Shown: positions 38,557 to 49,670, counted from the stretch's first letter. The stretch is DNA of 64,000 nt from Aquimonas voraii (GCF_900101825.1 NZ_FNAG01000003.1:186001-250000); one strand, 5' to 3'. A program made the numbers and translations. The notes: generated by a model from the letters alone, not told the origin.

Positions 38557-39069
38557 ATGCCGAGACCTTCAATTCCAGCGCTCGCGCTGTGGATCTGCTG
38601 CCTGTGCCTGCCGCTCGCTGCCGCGGCGCAGCCGGCCAATCTGGCGCTCGGCAAGCCGGTCAATGCATTGACCGACACCGTCAGCGGACAGCCGGGCGAC
38701 GTGGTCGACGGTGATCCGGCCACCGTCTGGTGGAGCTATCAGGGCAACTACACCGAGGTCTCGTTCGTGCTCGATCTGGGCCGCGCCGAGCACTTCACCT
38801 CGGTGGTGCAGTTTCCCCGGCAGACTTCGCTGCTCGTGGTCGAGTTCTCACTCGACGCGCAGCGCTGGGAACCGTTGCATCAGCAGACCCTGCCCTGGCC
38901 GGGCAATGCCGAGGTGGCGGTCCAGCGAGCAGACCGCCCACGCGCACGCTTCTTCCGCTACACCGGCAGCAATGCTGAAACCGCATACGCCGGCGTCGGC
39001 GATTTCCAGGTCTTCGATGCCGACGGTGTGTTCGCCGACGGCTTCGAGGGCGACGCTGCGGTGCCCTAG
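38557..39069 (+). CDS. Small secreted discoidin-like (F5/8 type C) domain protein with GFE motif
   Basis: 170-residue exported protein. The signal peptide is ALALWICCLCLPLAAAA. A galactose-binding-like sandwich follows, with NLALGKPVNALTDTVSGQPG, VVDGDPATVWWSYQGN and FRYTGSNAETAYAGVGDFQV, typical of F5/8 type C domains. It ends VFADGFEGDAAVP. The start at 38557 has AGGGGAG seven bases upstream. No enzymatic domain is attached, so carbohydrate or surface binding is the likely role, by inference. The F-A-D-G-F-E near its end matches the ends of the proteins at 23730 and 39376. Confidence 0.72.
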   Translation: MPRPSIPALALWICCLCLPLAAAAQPANLALGKPVNALTDTVSGQPGDVVDGDPATVWWSYQGNYTEVSFVLDLGRAEHFTSVVQFPRQTSLLVVEFSLDAQRWEPLHQQTLPWPGNAEVAVQRADRPRARFFRYTGSNAETAYAGVGDFQVFDADGVFADGFEGDAAVP

Positions 39070-39375
39070 CCAACGGCCGCCCCGGGGAGATTCGTCGCAG
39101 CTTCACCCAAGAGTTGTGCTGAGGTCGCGACGCAGTGGCTGGTCAGGGCTCGTCAGACCGCTGTCTGGCGATGCCCAGGGCACGCTGGGTCAAGCCGCAC
39201 CGAGTACGCGCGTACTTGATTCGCGAGTACGCCGTCCAGGCGCGAGAGGCTCCGATGCATGCGAGCTTTCCCGGCGTATTCAGACGACTGCCGCGGCGGC
39301 CGTGCTCTGTCCGATCCCGGGCTCGACCTCGACCGGTCAGGCGTTGATGCCTGCCGCGGGAGGGCGATGCCCGGC
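39070..39375. other. Gene-free gap between convergent genes
   Basis: 306 bp with no credible frame, repeat or terminator with a T-run. Confidence 0.5.
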
Positions 39376-40728
39376 TCAGGGCTCGAAGCCGTTGGCGAAC
39401 AGCGGCGCGTCGGGCGTGGTGAACGCGGCGATCGCGAAATCGTCGTCGGTGTTGCCGGTCCAGCGGCTGCTGCCGGCCAGCAGGATGCGCGGGCCGGCGT
39501 TGCGCAGGTCACGAACGCTCGCCAGCGGTGAGTCGAGGCCATTGCCCGCGTTGAAGCTGGTGCCGATGTGGGCGCTGCCGGTGTTGAAGCCGGTGTCCGG
39601 CGTGCCGTCGGCCAGGTAGCGGAACAGTCCGAAGCGGCTGTTCGGCCCCGAGCTGTTGGTGATGTCGGCGGCGACCAGCAGGCGACCCTCGGCGTCCACT
39701 GCCACCGCCCGAAAGCGCAGGTCATCGGTCGGAAACGGCGCGAACTCGGTACGCAGGAAGTCCACCGCACCGCTGCTGCCGATGCGCAGCAGCAGGCCGA
39801 CCTGACGCGCATCGCCGGGAGCGCCATTCGGGTTCACCCGATTCGCCGCCAGCAGCGCGCCGCCGTTTCCCGGCAGCGCGGCGATCGCGCTGACGCCGAC
39901 CTGGGTGCAGCCGTTGGTGGTGCCGGCCAGCGCGCTGCTGCCCAGCGGATCGGCATCCAGGCTCAGGCCGCCCGGGCCGGCGCCGAGGCTGACGCTGTAG
40001 ACCGCCAGCAGGCAGCTCTGGGGCCCGGTGAAGGGTAGGCCGACCAGCAGCGCATCGCGTGCCGTCGACCAGACCGCGGCACCGGTCTCGAGCAGCGGCG
40101 AGGCGCTCAGGAAGACGCTGCCCTGGTTCTGCGCATTGGCGTCCATGGCGGTGACATGGGTGGCCCAGCCGAAGCTCGCATCGGGGCGCGCACGCACCAG
40201 CGCGATCACCTGGTCCTGCGGACCCACCGCCAGCGCCAGCACGCTGTCCTCGCCATTGAGATCGATGCGGGCGAGGCCGAGGAAGCCGAAGCTGGGGTCG
40301 ACCTCGCCATTCGGCAGGAGGCGGCCCAGCAGCACATCGCTGCCGCCGGAGACCGCCGTGTTGCCGGCAAAAACCACCCGCCCTTGGCTGTCCTGCACCG
40401 CATCGATGACCTCCGGGGTGTTCACGGCATAGCTGCGCTTGCCATTGGTGCCGAACGAGGTGTCGAGCTGGCCGGACAGGTTCAGCTTTGTCAGGGCCAG
40501 GGCGAGCCCCGGGCTGTTGCTGGCCTGGCCGACCACCAGATAGCCGCCCGCGGTGGGGAAGATCCGGCGCGCACCATCGGTGGCCGCGCTGTCGAGATCG
40601 AAGGACACGGTGCGCCGGCCGTCGCCGTCAAAGCTGGCGTCCAGGCTGACCTGGGCGGCAGCGGGCAGGGCGGCCAGCAGCAGCGCGGCGCAGGCGGTTG
40701 TAAACAGGGGGCTGAGTCGGGCGAACAT
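39376..40728 (-). CDS. Secreted delta-60-repeat protein with C-terminal GFE motif
   Basis: 450-residue exported protein. The signal peptide is SPLFTTACAALLLAALPAAA. Delta-60 (DUF5122) repeats are plain at the start: VSLDASFDGDGRRTVSFDL and SGQLDTSFGTNGKRSYAV, NGEVDPSFGFLGLARIDL, GTPDTGFNTGSAHIG. Between them lie LVVGQ/VVFAGN/LLVAAD strands of a propeller-like fold. It ends APLFANGFEP. The ATG at 40728 has GGAG seven bases upstream. Delta-60 repeats occur in large secreted bacterial proteins; specific function is unknown. It faces the discoidin-like gene and shares the terminal motif with it. Confidence 0.78.
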   Translation of the reverse strand: MFARLSPLFTTACAALLLAALPAAAQVSLDASFDGDGRRTVSFDLDSAATDGARRIFPTAGGYLVVGQASNSPGLALALTKLNLSGQLDTSFGTNGKRSYAVNTPEVIDAVQDSQGRVVFAGNTAVSGGSDVLLGRLLPNGEVDPSFGFLGLARIDLNGEDSVLALAVGPQDQVIALVRARPDASFGWATHVTAMDANAQNQGSVFLSASPLLETGAAVWSTARDALLVGLPFTGPQSCLLAVYSVSLGAGPGGLSLDADPLGSSALAGTTNGCTQVGVSAIAALPGNGGALLAANRVNPNGAPGDARQVGLLLRIGSSGAVDFLRTEFAPFPTDDLRFRAVAVDAEGRLLVAADITNSSGPNSRFGLFRYLADGTPDTGFNTGSAHIGTSFNAGNGLDSPLASVRDLRNAGPRILLAGSSRWTGNTDDDFAIAAFTTPDAPLFANGFEP

Positions 40729-40853
40729 CGGCAGGCTCCGTGGGTGTCTGCCGGGGGATACGCAGAACGCGTGACGGATCCGGCGCGGTTCTGTTGAGAC
40801 ACTGCGGCCGAGCCACGGGGCGCTCTGGCCTCGTCACCGCCATCGCCGGCATT

Positions 40854-41021
40854 GGGTGGGCCCTGGTCGACCATGAGCCCAACGCTTGCGCCGGTGCCAA
40901 GCAACGCAACGTCGCCTGCACAGGGTGGGCCCTGGCCCACCGTGAGCCCAACGCTTGCCCCGGTGCCAAGCGACGAACGATAGCGGCAAGCGTCACGGCC
41001 CTGGTGGGCCAGGGTCCACCC
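40854..41021. repeat. 69-bp direct repeat plus inverted partial copy
   Basis: GGGTGGGCCCTGG...GAGCCCAACGCTTGC...CCGGTGCCAAGC starts at 40854 and again at 40923. The inverted relative GGTGGGCCAGGGTCCACCC at 41003-41021 could pair with GGGTGGGCCCTGGCCCACC at 40923-40941. It fills the 314-bp gap 40729-41042 between the delta-60 gene and the end of the kinase gene. The hairpins may end transcription from either side. Confidence 0.65.
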
Positions 41022-41042
41022 TATGGATGTCCGTCGCCCAGC

Positions 41043-43855
<2,813 letters not shown>

Positions 43856-43859
<4 letters not shown>

Positions 43860-44434
43860 GCGCTGTCCGCGAGTTCGGCGAGCAGGAAGGCGCGGGCGAG
43901 ATCCCAGCCGCGACGCACGCTGCGCTCGCTGATGCCGAGCGCGCTGCCGGTCTCCTCGAAGCTCAAGCCGGCGAAGAAATAAGCTTCGACGATGCGCACC
44001 AGCTTGGGGTCGCGGCGCTCGAGCTTCTGCAGGGCCTGATCGATGGCCAGCAGATCGGGGCCGTCGGCGGCGGGCAGGGCGGTGCCCAAGGTGACCGCGA
44101 TCCAGTCGCCGCCGCGCTTCTGCGCCTGGCGCTCGCGGGCGAGGTCGACCAGCACCTGGCGCATGGCGCGGGCGGCCAGGTTGAGGAAATGCGCGCGGCT
44201 GTCCAGCGCCGGCGCGGCGCCCTGCGGAAACAGCTTGAACCAGGCCTCGTGCAGCAGCTCGGTGGGGCTGAGCTCGGACACCGCGCCGCTGCGCACGCGC
44301 TGGGCCAGGGCGCGCAGCTGGACGTAGGTCGCCGCCAGCGCGCGCGCGCCGGCGAGTGCGTCGCCCGCGCGCGCGGCGTTGATCAGGGCGGTCAGCGCTG
44401 GACCGTCAACATCCCCCTGTGCCGCTGCATTCAC
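43856..44434 (-). CDS. ECF-type RNA polymerase sigma factor partnered with the Ser/Thr kinase
   Basis: 192-residue sigma factor of the group often annotated 'ECF-like, Sigma70_ECF'. Region 2 is VSELSPTELLHEAWFKLFP and DSRAHFLNLAARAMRQVLVD, with a basic linker (ARERQAQKRGG); region 4 is LERRDPKLVRIVEAYFFAGL and SFEETGSALGISERSVRRGW, the -35 recognition helix-turn-helix. The GTG at 44434 overlaps the bioD stop (GTGA); the long frame upstream is a bioD shadow. No anti-sigma factor is encoded beside it; the adjacent kinase is the likely regulator. Target promoters are unknown. Confidence 0.86.
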
Positions 44435-45111
44435 GCGTTGCGGGCCATCAGCCCCAGCGGGCCGAGGTCGAGGTCGGCGAGGGTGGCAGGCGCGTTCCAC
44501 GCCAGTCGGCCCAGGCAGGGCACGGGGATGCGCCGCAGCAGGGCCTCGAAGTAGTGCTCGGCGAATTCGAGCTCCGGGTCGATCACGTTGCAGATCCAGC
44601 CGGCGACGCGCATTCCGTCCGCCTGCAGGGCCGCCAGGGTCAGCAGGGCGTGGTTGATGCAGCCCAGCCGCAGGCCGACCACCAGCACCACCGGCAGGTC
44701 CAAGGCCCGCACCAGATCGGCCTGCATCAGCTCGTGGTTGAGCGGGGCGCACCAGCCGCCGACGCCCTCCACCACCACATCGGCTTCGGCATGCAGCTGC
44801 TCATAGGCGGCGACCAGCTGGGGCAGGCCGAAGTGGACGCCTTCGATGCGGCAGGCGATCTCGGGCGCGGTCGCCGCCTTGAGGCAGACCGGGTTGACCA
44901 GGGCGTAGTCGGCCTGGAAGCTGCTGGCGCCCATCAGGTCAAGCGCGTCCTGGTTGACCCAGCCGCGGCGGTTCTCGCGTGCGCCCGAAGCGACCGGTTT
45001 CATGCCCACCGCGCGCCGGTCGAGGCGACGGATGGCGTGCAGCAAGGCGCAACTGGCGTGGGTCTTGCCCGCGCCGGTGTCGGTGCCGGTGACGAAACAG
45101 TTGAAGTGCAT
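44431..45111 (-). CDS. bioD: Dethiobiotin synthetase
   Basis: 226-residue ATP-dependent carboxylase closing the ureido ring of dethiobiotin. The P-loop is FVTGTDTGAGKTHASCALL, followed by MKPVASGARE, NPVCLKAATAPEIACRIEG and VVVEGVGGWCAPLN, all typical. Length equals the E. coli enzyme (225). Start at 45111 rather than 45132 because the P-loop is then at the usual distance from the N-terminus. Other bio genes are absent from the window. The overlap of its stop with the sigma-factor GTG places a vitamin gene at the head of a regulatory operon, which is unexpected but may be simple gene packing. Confidence 0.92.
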   Translation of the reverse strand: MHFNCFVTGTDTGAGKTHASCALLHAIRRLDRRAVGMKPVASGARENRRGWVNQDALDLMGASSFQADYALVNPVCLKAATAPEIACRIEGVHFGLPQLVAAYEQLHAEADVVVEGVGGWCAPLNHELMQADLVRALDLPVVLVVGLRLGCINHALLTLAALQADGMRVAGWICNVIDPELEFAEHYFEALLRRIPVPCLGRLAWNAPATLADLDLGPLGLMARNA

Positions 45112-45205
45112 GGCGAGGCTCCGCGGGGGCAACAGGCGTCCAGTCTAGCGCCGCGGCGCGCGCTGCTAGACTTGCGCGCCGCATCCACGCACGAGGACCT
45201 TCCGC

Positions 45206-45688
45206 ATGTTCGAAGCCGCTGCCCTGGCCGGTTCCAAGCCGGAACAGTATGCCGCCCTGGTCGAGCAGGCCCGGGCCCTTATGGCCGGCGAGCACGACCG
45301 CGTGGCCAATGCCGCCAACCTGTCGGCGCTGGCCTTCCATGCGCTGCCCGACCTGAACTGGCTGGGCTTCTACTTCTACGACGGCGAGGAGCTGGTGGTC
45401 GGCCCCTTCCAGGGCAAGCCGGCCTGCGTGCGGATTGCGCTGGGTCGCGGCGTCTGCGGCACCGCCGCCGCCACCGGCCGCACCCAGCGCGTTGACGATG
45501 TCGATGCCTTCCCCGGCCACATTCCCTGCGATTCGGCTTCGCGCTCCGAGGTGGTGGTGCCGATGTTCAAGGGCGAGCAGCTGGTCGGCGTGTTCGACAT
45601 CGACAGCCCGGTGCTGGCGCGCTTCGACGCCGACGACGTGCGTGGTCTGGAAGCGCTGGCCGAAGTGTTCGTGGAGTCGCTGCGATGA
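45206..45688 (+). CDS. msrC: Free methionine-(R)-sulfoxide reductase (GAF-domain)
   Basis: 160-residue GAF-fold enzyme that reduces free L-methionine-(R)-sulfoxide. The three redox cysteines appear in KPACVRIALGRGVCGTAA and HIPCDSASRSEVVVP, matching the family's catalytic and resolving cysteines. Core fold markers include LNWLGFYFYDGEELVVGPFQ and LVGVFDIDSPVLARF. The ATG at 45206 has GAGGA upstream. Four-base overlap (ATGA) with the TfoX-C gene. It diverges from bioD across a 94-bp gap. Confidence 0.92.
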   Translation: MFEAAALAGSKPEQYAALVEQARALMAGEHDRVANAANLSALAFHALPDLNWLGFYFYDGEELVVGPFQGKPACVRIALGRGVCGTAAATGRTQRVDDVDAFPGHIPCDSASRSEVVVPMFKGEQLVGVFDIDSPVLARFDADDVRGLEALAEVFVESLR

Positions 45689-46134
45689 GCGGTGATCGCC
45701 TGCGCAATGTCGGGCCGAAGTCGGCCGCCTGGCTGCGCCAGGTGGGCATCCGCACGCCCGAGGATCTGGTCGCGGCAGGTGCAGTCGGTGCCTTCATGAA
45801 GGTCAAGCGGGCCGGCTTCAAGCCCAGCCTGAACCTGCTGTACTCGCTGGAGGGCGCGCTGCTCGGCTGCCATTGGCAGCAGGTGCCGGAAGAGCGCCGC
45901 CAGCAGATGGCCGCCGAGGTGGAGAAGCTCAGCGAGCTGCTGCCGGACCCGAAGAAAAAGCGTCCCGGTGGGCCGGTGACCTACAGCGAGGGCCCGGCCA
46001 TGCAGCGCGAGAACAGCGAGGACGAGCGTGGCCCCGAGCTGAGCTTCGGCTTCGACGATCCCTACGGCGGCAGCGAGGGGGGCGACAGCGCTGGCCATGA
46101 CGGTGGCCACGACGGCGGACACGGCAGCGACTGA
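45685..46134 (+). CDS. TfoX C-terminal-domain protein with Asp/Gly/His tail
   Basis: 149-residue protein. Residues 1-85 form a TfoX_C (helix-hairpin-helix-like) domain: RLRNVGPKSAAWLRQVGIRT, EDLVAAGAVGAFMKVKRAGF and SLNLLYSLEGALLGCHW. The N-terminal TfoX domain of the competence regulator is absent, as in many stand-alone members. The rest is charged and probably disordered, ending GHDGGHDGGHGSD, a possible metal-binding tail. Role unknown; full-length TfoX proteins regulate competence but that should not be transferred to this short form. Coupled to msrC. Confidence 0.75.
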   Translation: MSGDRLRNVGPKSAAWLRQVGIRTPEDLVAAGAVGAFMKVKRAGFKPSLNLLYSLEGALLGCHWQQVPEERRQQMAAEVEKLSELLPDPKKKRPGGPVTYSEGPAMQRENSEDERGPELSFGFDDPYGGSEGGDSAGHDGGHDGGHGSD

Positions 46135-46140
46135 ACTGGC

Positions 46141-46169
46141 TTGCCCGGCCGTCCGGTCCGGGCTATGGT
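46141..46169 (+). promoter_or_regulatory. Possible sigma-70 promoter for rnk
   Basis: TTGCCC (46141-46146), 17-bp spacer, TATGGT (46164-46169). Lies just after the TfoX-C gene and before the hairpin in the rnk leader. Confidence 0.4.
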
Positions 46170-46209
46170 CGCCGCGGTCGGCGATTGCGCCGCGCACGAC
46201 CGAATCCCT

Positions 46210-46251
46210 CGGCCCGGGCTGGCAGCTGCCAGTCCGGGCCGATCTGCTTTT
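46210..46251 (+). terminator. Terminator-like hairpin immediately before the rnk ribosome site
   Basis: Bases 46210-46225 and 46226-46241 form a 16-bp palindrome (15 Watson-Crick pairs plus one G-U); in RNA the centre opens to a small loop. ATCTGCTTTT follows to 46251, and GGAG of rnk begins two bases later. It could end the msrC operon, but any rnk transcript starting upstream must cross it, implying attenuation or read-through control. Confidence 0.55.
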
Positions 46252-46261
46252 GGAGTTTCAG

Positions 46262-46678
46262 ATGACTACCACTGCCCCTGAGCTCGTCGTGTCGAGCCTC
46301 GACTACGACCGACTCGACGCCATGATCGCCGCCCTGCCGCTGGAGCAGCGTGCCGCTGGCGAAGCCTTGGCTGCAGAGCTCGCACGGGCCCGGGTGGTCG
46401 AGCCGGCCGAGCTGCCGGCCGACCGCGTCAGCATGCGCAGCACGGTCTGCTTCGAGAGCACGCACGAGCACCATCCCTCGCGTCTGACCCTGGTCTACCC
46501 GCACCAGGTCGGTACCCATGCCGACCAGATCTCGGTGCTGGCGCCGGTCGGCACCGCGCTGTTGGGTCTCAAGGTCGGCGACAGCATTGACTGGACCCTG
46601 CCCGGCGGTGAAGTCACCCGCGTGCGCATTCTCGGCATCGACTACCAGCCCGAGCGCGAGGGCAAGCTGCACCTGTAA
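46262..46678 (+). CDS. rnk: Rnk-like GreA/GreB-family regulator of nucleoside diphosphate kinase
   Basis: 138-residue protein similar in length to E. coli Rnk (136). It has a short N-terminal coiled region (YDRLDAMIAALPLEQRAAGE) and the GreA/GreB C-terminal fold: SMRSTVCFES, RLTLVYPHQV, ISVLAPVGTALLGLKVGDSI and DWTLPGGEVTRVRILGIDYQ. Lacking the long Gre coiled coil, Rnk proteins bind RNA polymerase without cleavage activity. The start at 46262 follows GGAG by five bases; the longer frame upstream is out of family register. Confidence 0.86.
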   Translation: MTTTAPELVVSSLDYDRLDAMIAALPLEQRAAGEALAAELARARVVEPAELPADRVSMRSTVCFESTHEHHPSRLTLVYPHQVGTHADQISVLAPVGTALLGLKVGDSIDWTLPGGEVTRVRILGIDYQPEREGKLHL

Positions 46679-46687
46679 GTCGAAGCC

Positions 46688-48976
46688 TCAGCGCCGGAGG
46701 TCCTCGATCACTCCGCCGACCCGCAGGAAGGCGGCCGAGTCGCCTGAGCTCAGGCGGCCGTAGCCGAGGTAGACAGGGCCCAGCGGCGAGTCGACCCCGA
46801 AGAACAGGCTCGCGGCGTAATCGAGGCTGCCGGTCGAGGGACGCTCGAAGGGCAGCCAGTTCTGTCCGGCCTCCAGGCTGCCGCCGACGTACAGAGGCAG
46901 GGTGGCGAGCCCCAGATCATTGATCCGGCGATAGAACAGACTGCGCACGACAAAGGCCCGCGAGCCGATGCGCTCGCTGTCGCCCAGGCCCGAGAGCTGA
47001 CCAAAGCCGCCCAGGAAGTTCAGCGCCTCGTCGGTATTGACGCCGCTCAGCGCCCAGTCCGCGCGCAGGCCGAGCAGCGCGGTGAACGGCCGCCATGCGA
47101 TCGGCAGGTCGGCGCGCAGGCGCAGCACGTCGGCGCGGTTGTCCGAGCCGATGCCCGGGCGGTACAGCTCGGTGGCGACATCGAGCCGTGCGCCGCGGGT
47201 CGGAAAGCCAACGTCGTCGAGGCTGTCGAAGGTGGCCGCCAGCACCAGCGCACCGAGCGTGGTGTTGTTGTTGCGCTGGATATCCGGCGAACCGATGTCG
47301 CGACGCAGCTGCCGGCGCGCATGCTGCATGCCGGCCGAAAGCTGCCAGCGGGGATCGGGATAGAGGCCGATTTCGCCGCCGGTGCGCAGCTCTCGACGGC
47401 TGAACTCGGCGATCCTCACGCCAAGCAGCTCCGCCGGCTGGCGGGTGGCTTCGTACAGCCCGAAGGCCTGCAGGTAATAGCGGCCGTCGCCGCCGAAGGG
47501 CTGGTGGATCTCGCTGTACACACCGGAGCGGCGGCCGAGGTTGACCCGCGAGCGCCATTCGCGGCCGCGCTCGTCGAGCCCGGTCAGGCGCAGGTCGGCG
47601 CTGGCCTGGTAGCTGCTGCCGCCGCTGAAGTCGTCACCCAGGGCAAAGCCGAACTGCACAAAGCCCGGGCCCCAGCCCTTGTCGACCGGCTGCACCACGA
47701 GCACCGCGGCCTCGGCCTCGCGGCGCAGACGGTAATTGATGCGCTCGTAGTCGCCGCCGGCCATGGCCTCGTCGAGTCGCGCCTCCAGCTGATCCAGATC
47801 GAGCGCGCCGGGCGCGATGTCGCCGAGCAGCTTCTGCAGGCGCAGCGCCGAGCGTGAGCGTTCGCCGCTGACTTCGAAGCGCGCCACCTGCGGCGCCTCG
47901 CGCGCGCTGACGCGGCGCGCCGCCAGATGCTCGGCCCAGGCCGCCTCGTCCAGCGCCAGCGGCAGCAGGGCGGGCAGGGCGGCTTCCGCGGCGGCGCGGC
48001 CAACGGCGATGGTCGACAGGCTGTTCTCGAAGTCGGCCGAGGAGAATTCGCCCAGCGCGGGCCGGATCAGCACATCGTCGGGATGCAGTCCGGCCAGCAC
48101 GCGGTCGGTTTCCTGCTTCATCAGCACCGAGATCATCTGCACGGTCACCGACAGCGGCGAGCCCAGCTGCTCTTCCTTCAACAGCGGCGCGCCGACGTCG
48201 ACCACGATCAGGCGCTCGGCGCCCTGCTCGCGGGCCACGCGCACCGGCACGTTCTCGACGATGCCGCCGTCCACCATCAGCCGCCCCTCGACGCGGATCG
48301 GCGCGAACACGCCGGGGACGGCCATGCTCGCGCGCATCGCCAGTGCCAGATCACCTTCGCGCATCACCACGCGTTCGCCGTTGACGATGTCGGTGGCGAC
48401 CGCGGCGAAGGGCAGGGGCAGCTGGCTGAAGTCCTCGATGCCCGCCACGCCCAGCGTCTGCCGGCGCAGCCACAGCAGCAGGCGATGGCCCTGCAGGGCG
48501 CCGCGCGGCAGCGCGAGGCGGCGTTCGCGGAAGCCGAGTTCGGCGCCGCCCAGGTTGGCGATGTCCTCGCGCTTGCGCCGCATCGGCTGCTCGGCGCGAT
48601 CGGCGCTGTCGCGGAACAGTCGGCCCCAATCGATGGCGCGCATGATCGCTTCCATCTCGGTGGGCGACAGCCCGGTGGCGTACATGCCGCCGACCAGCGC
48701 GCCCATGCTGGTGCCGGCCACGCTGTCGACCGGAATCCGGTGTTCCTCCAGCACCTGCAGCACGCCGATATGCGCCGCGCCGCGCGCGCCGCCGCCGCCC
48801 AGGACCAGGCCGATGCGCGGTCGCTGGGCGGGCTCGGGCCGGGCTGCCTCATCGCCGGCTTCGCCCAGCACAGCCCCCGCTTCCATCGCGAGGATGGGCA
48901 GGCTGAGGCTCAACAGCAGGGCGAGCAGCAGGTGCGACAGGCTGCGTCGCGGCGGGAGCGATGGTAGGCGGTGCAT
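46688..48976 (-). CDS. Patatin-like phospholipase fused to an Omp85-type beta-barrel (PlpD-like, type Vd)
   Basis: 762-residue exported protein. Signal peptide near HLLLALLLSLSLPILAM. The patatin domain (about residues 55-320) has the oxyanion GLVLGGGGARGAAHIGVL, nucleophile GTSMGALVGGMYATGL and catalytic Asp in LMVDGGIVENVPV. A POTRA-like segment and a 16-strand Omp85 barrel follow to the C-terminus (e.g. LTGLDERGREWRSRVNLGRR; FLRVGGVIEDLRR). Type Vd autotransporters such as Pseudomonas PlpD secrete their lipase domain this way. Start at 48976 (MHRLPSLPP); a frame reaching 49360 belongs to the neighbouring DUF1415 strand shadow. Target lipids are unknown. Confidence 0.87.
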   Translation of the reverse strand: MHRLPSLPPRRSLSHLLLALLLSLSLPILAMEAGAVLGEAGDEAARPEPAQRPRIGLVLGGGGARGAAHIGVLQVLEEHRIPVDSVAGTSMGALVGGMYATGLSPTEMEAIMRAIDWGRLFRDSADRAEQPMRRKREDIANLGGAELGFRERRLALPRGALQGHRLLLWLRRQTLGVAGIEDFSQLPLPFAAVATDIVNGERVVMREGDLALAMRASMAVPGVFAPIRVEGRLMVDGGIVENVPVRVAREQGAERLIVVDVGAPLLKEEQLGSPLSVTVQMISVLMKQETDRVLAGLHPDDVLIRPALGEFSSADFENSLSTIAVGRAAAEAALPALLPLALDEAAWAEHLAARRVSAREAPQVARFEVSGERSRSALRLQKLLGDIAPGALDLDQLEARLDEAMAGGDYERINYRLRREAEAAVLVVQPVDKGWGPGFVQFGFALGDDFSGGSSYQASADLRLTGLDERGREWRSRVNLGRRSGVYSEIHQPFGGDGRYYLQAFGLYEATRQPAELLGVRIAEFSRRELRTGGEIGLYPDPRWQLSAGMQHARRQLRRDIGSPDIQRNNNTTLGALVLAATFDSLDDVGFPTRGARLDVATELYRPGIGSDNRADVLRLRADLPIAWRPFTALLGLRADWALSGVNTDEALNFLGGFGQLSGLGDSERIGSRAFVVRSLFYRRINDLGLATLPLYVGGSLEAGQNWLPFERPSTGSLDYAASLFFGVDSPLGPVYLGYGRLSSGDSAAFLRVGGVIEDLRR

Positions 48977-49118
48977 GGGGTGCGTCCACTCGGAGCTGGC
49001 GCGCAGAATGCCGCAGGTGCTGGCGGCCGAGTAGGGTGCGCGGAGGGCCGTGGGCCCTGCGCCGGCAGACTCGATCCTGGCTCGCGGGGAGCCGCGGCGC
49101 CGTACCTTGCCGTGGGGA

Positions 49119-49670
49119 TCAGTCCGCCTCGAACAGACGCCGCCAGCCCGCGTGGCCCAGCTCGCGCAGACGCTGCTGGTTGCGCTCGGGGATCGCATCG
49201 ACATCGGCGCCGGCGTCGACGATGCGGCTGATGCTGTCCTCGCGCAGCACATGCAGCATCGGCAGCGGCGAGCGGTTCGTGCAGTTCTCGACGGCGTCGG
49301 CGTCCGCGCCCTCGAAGCGGTAGTCCGGGTGGAAGCTCGCCAACTGGAACTCGCCGGCATAGCCCAGCGCCTGCAGCAGCGCCTCGGCGGCGTGCAGCAG
49401 GTCGAGGTAGCCGTCGAAATCGGCGAGCAGCTGCGGAACCACCAGCAGGGTGGTCTCGACCTCGGTGATTTCGTGCTGGCGCAGATGCTCCAGCTCGCGC
49501 AGCAGCTCTTCGATCACACCGTCGCTGTCGGCGGCTTCGCTCAGCACCCATCGGATGCGTCCGCCGACATGCGGGGCGCGCGCATACGGGCAGAGGTTCA
49601 GGCCGATCACCGCGCGTTCGAGCCATTGCTGGCAGGCGGCGAGGGCGGTGCTGGGGTCGCGGGTGGGCAT
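49119..49670 (-). CDS. DUF1415 family protein
   Basis: 183-residue cytoplasmic protein of unknown function. Recognisable blocks: ERAVIGLNLCPYARAPH near the N-terminus, ETTLLVVPQLLADFDGYLDL, FQLASFHPDYRFEGADADAV and NRSPLPMLHVLREDSI. Start at 49670 (MPTRDPSTALAACQQWL) gives the usual family N-terminus; the frame extends further upstream without similarity. Single-domain DUF1415 proteins are widespread in proteobacteria and uncharacterised as far as I know. Confidence 0.8.
   Translation of the reverse strand: MPTRDPSTALAACQQWLERAVIGLNLCPYARAPHVGGRIRWVLSEAADSDGVIEELLRELEHLRQHEITEVETTLLVVPQLLADFDGYLDLLHAAEALLQALGYAGEFQLASFHPDYRFEGADADAVENCTNRSPLPMLHVLREDSISRIVDAGADVDAIPERNQQRLRELGHAGWRRLFEAD

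Noticed and set aside
46688-49360. 890-residue patatin protein starting at 49360
   Set aside because: The extra N-terminus is antisense-type sequence over the DUF1415 gene and has no signal peptide; the 48976 start gives one.
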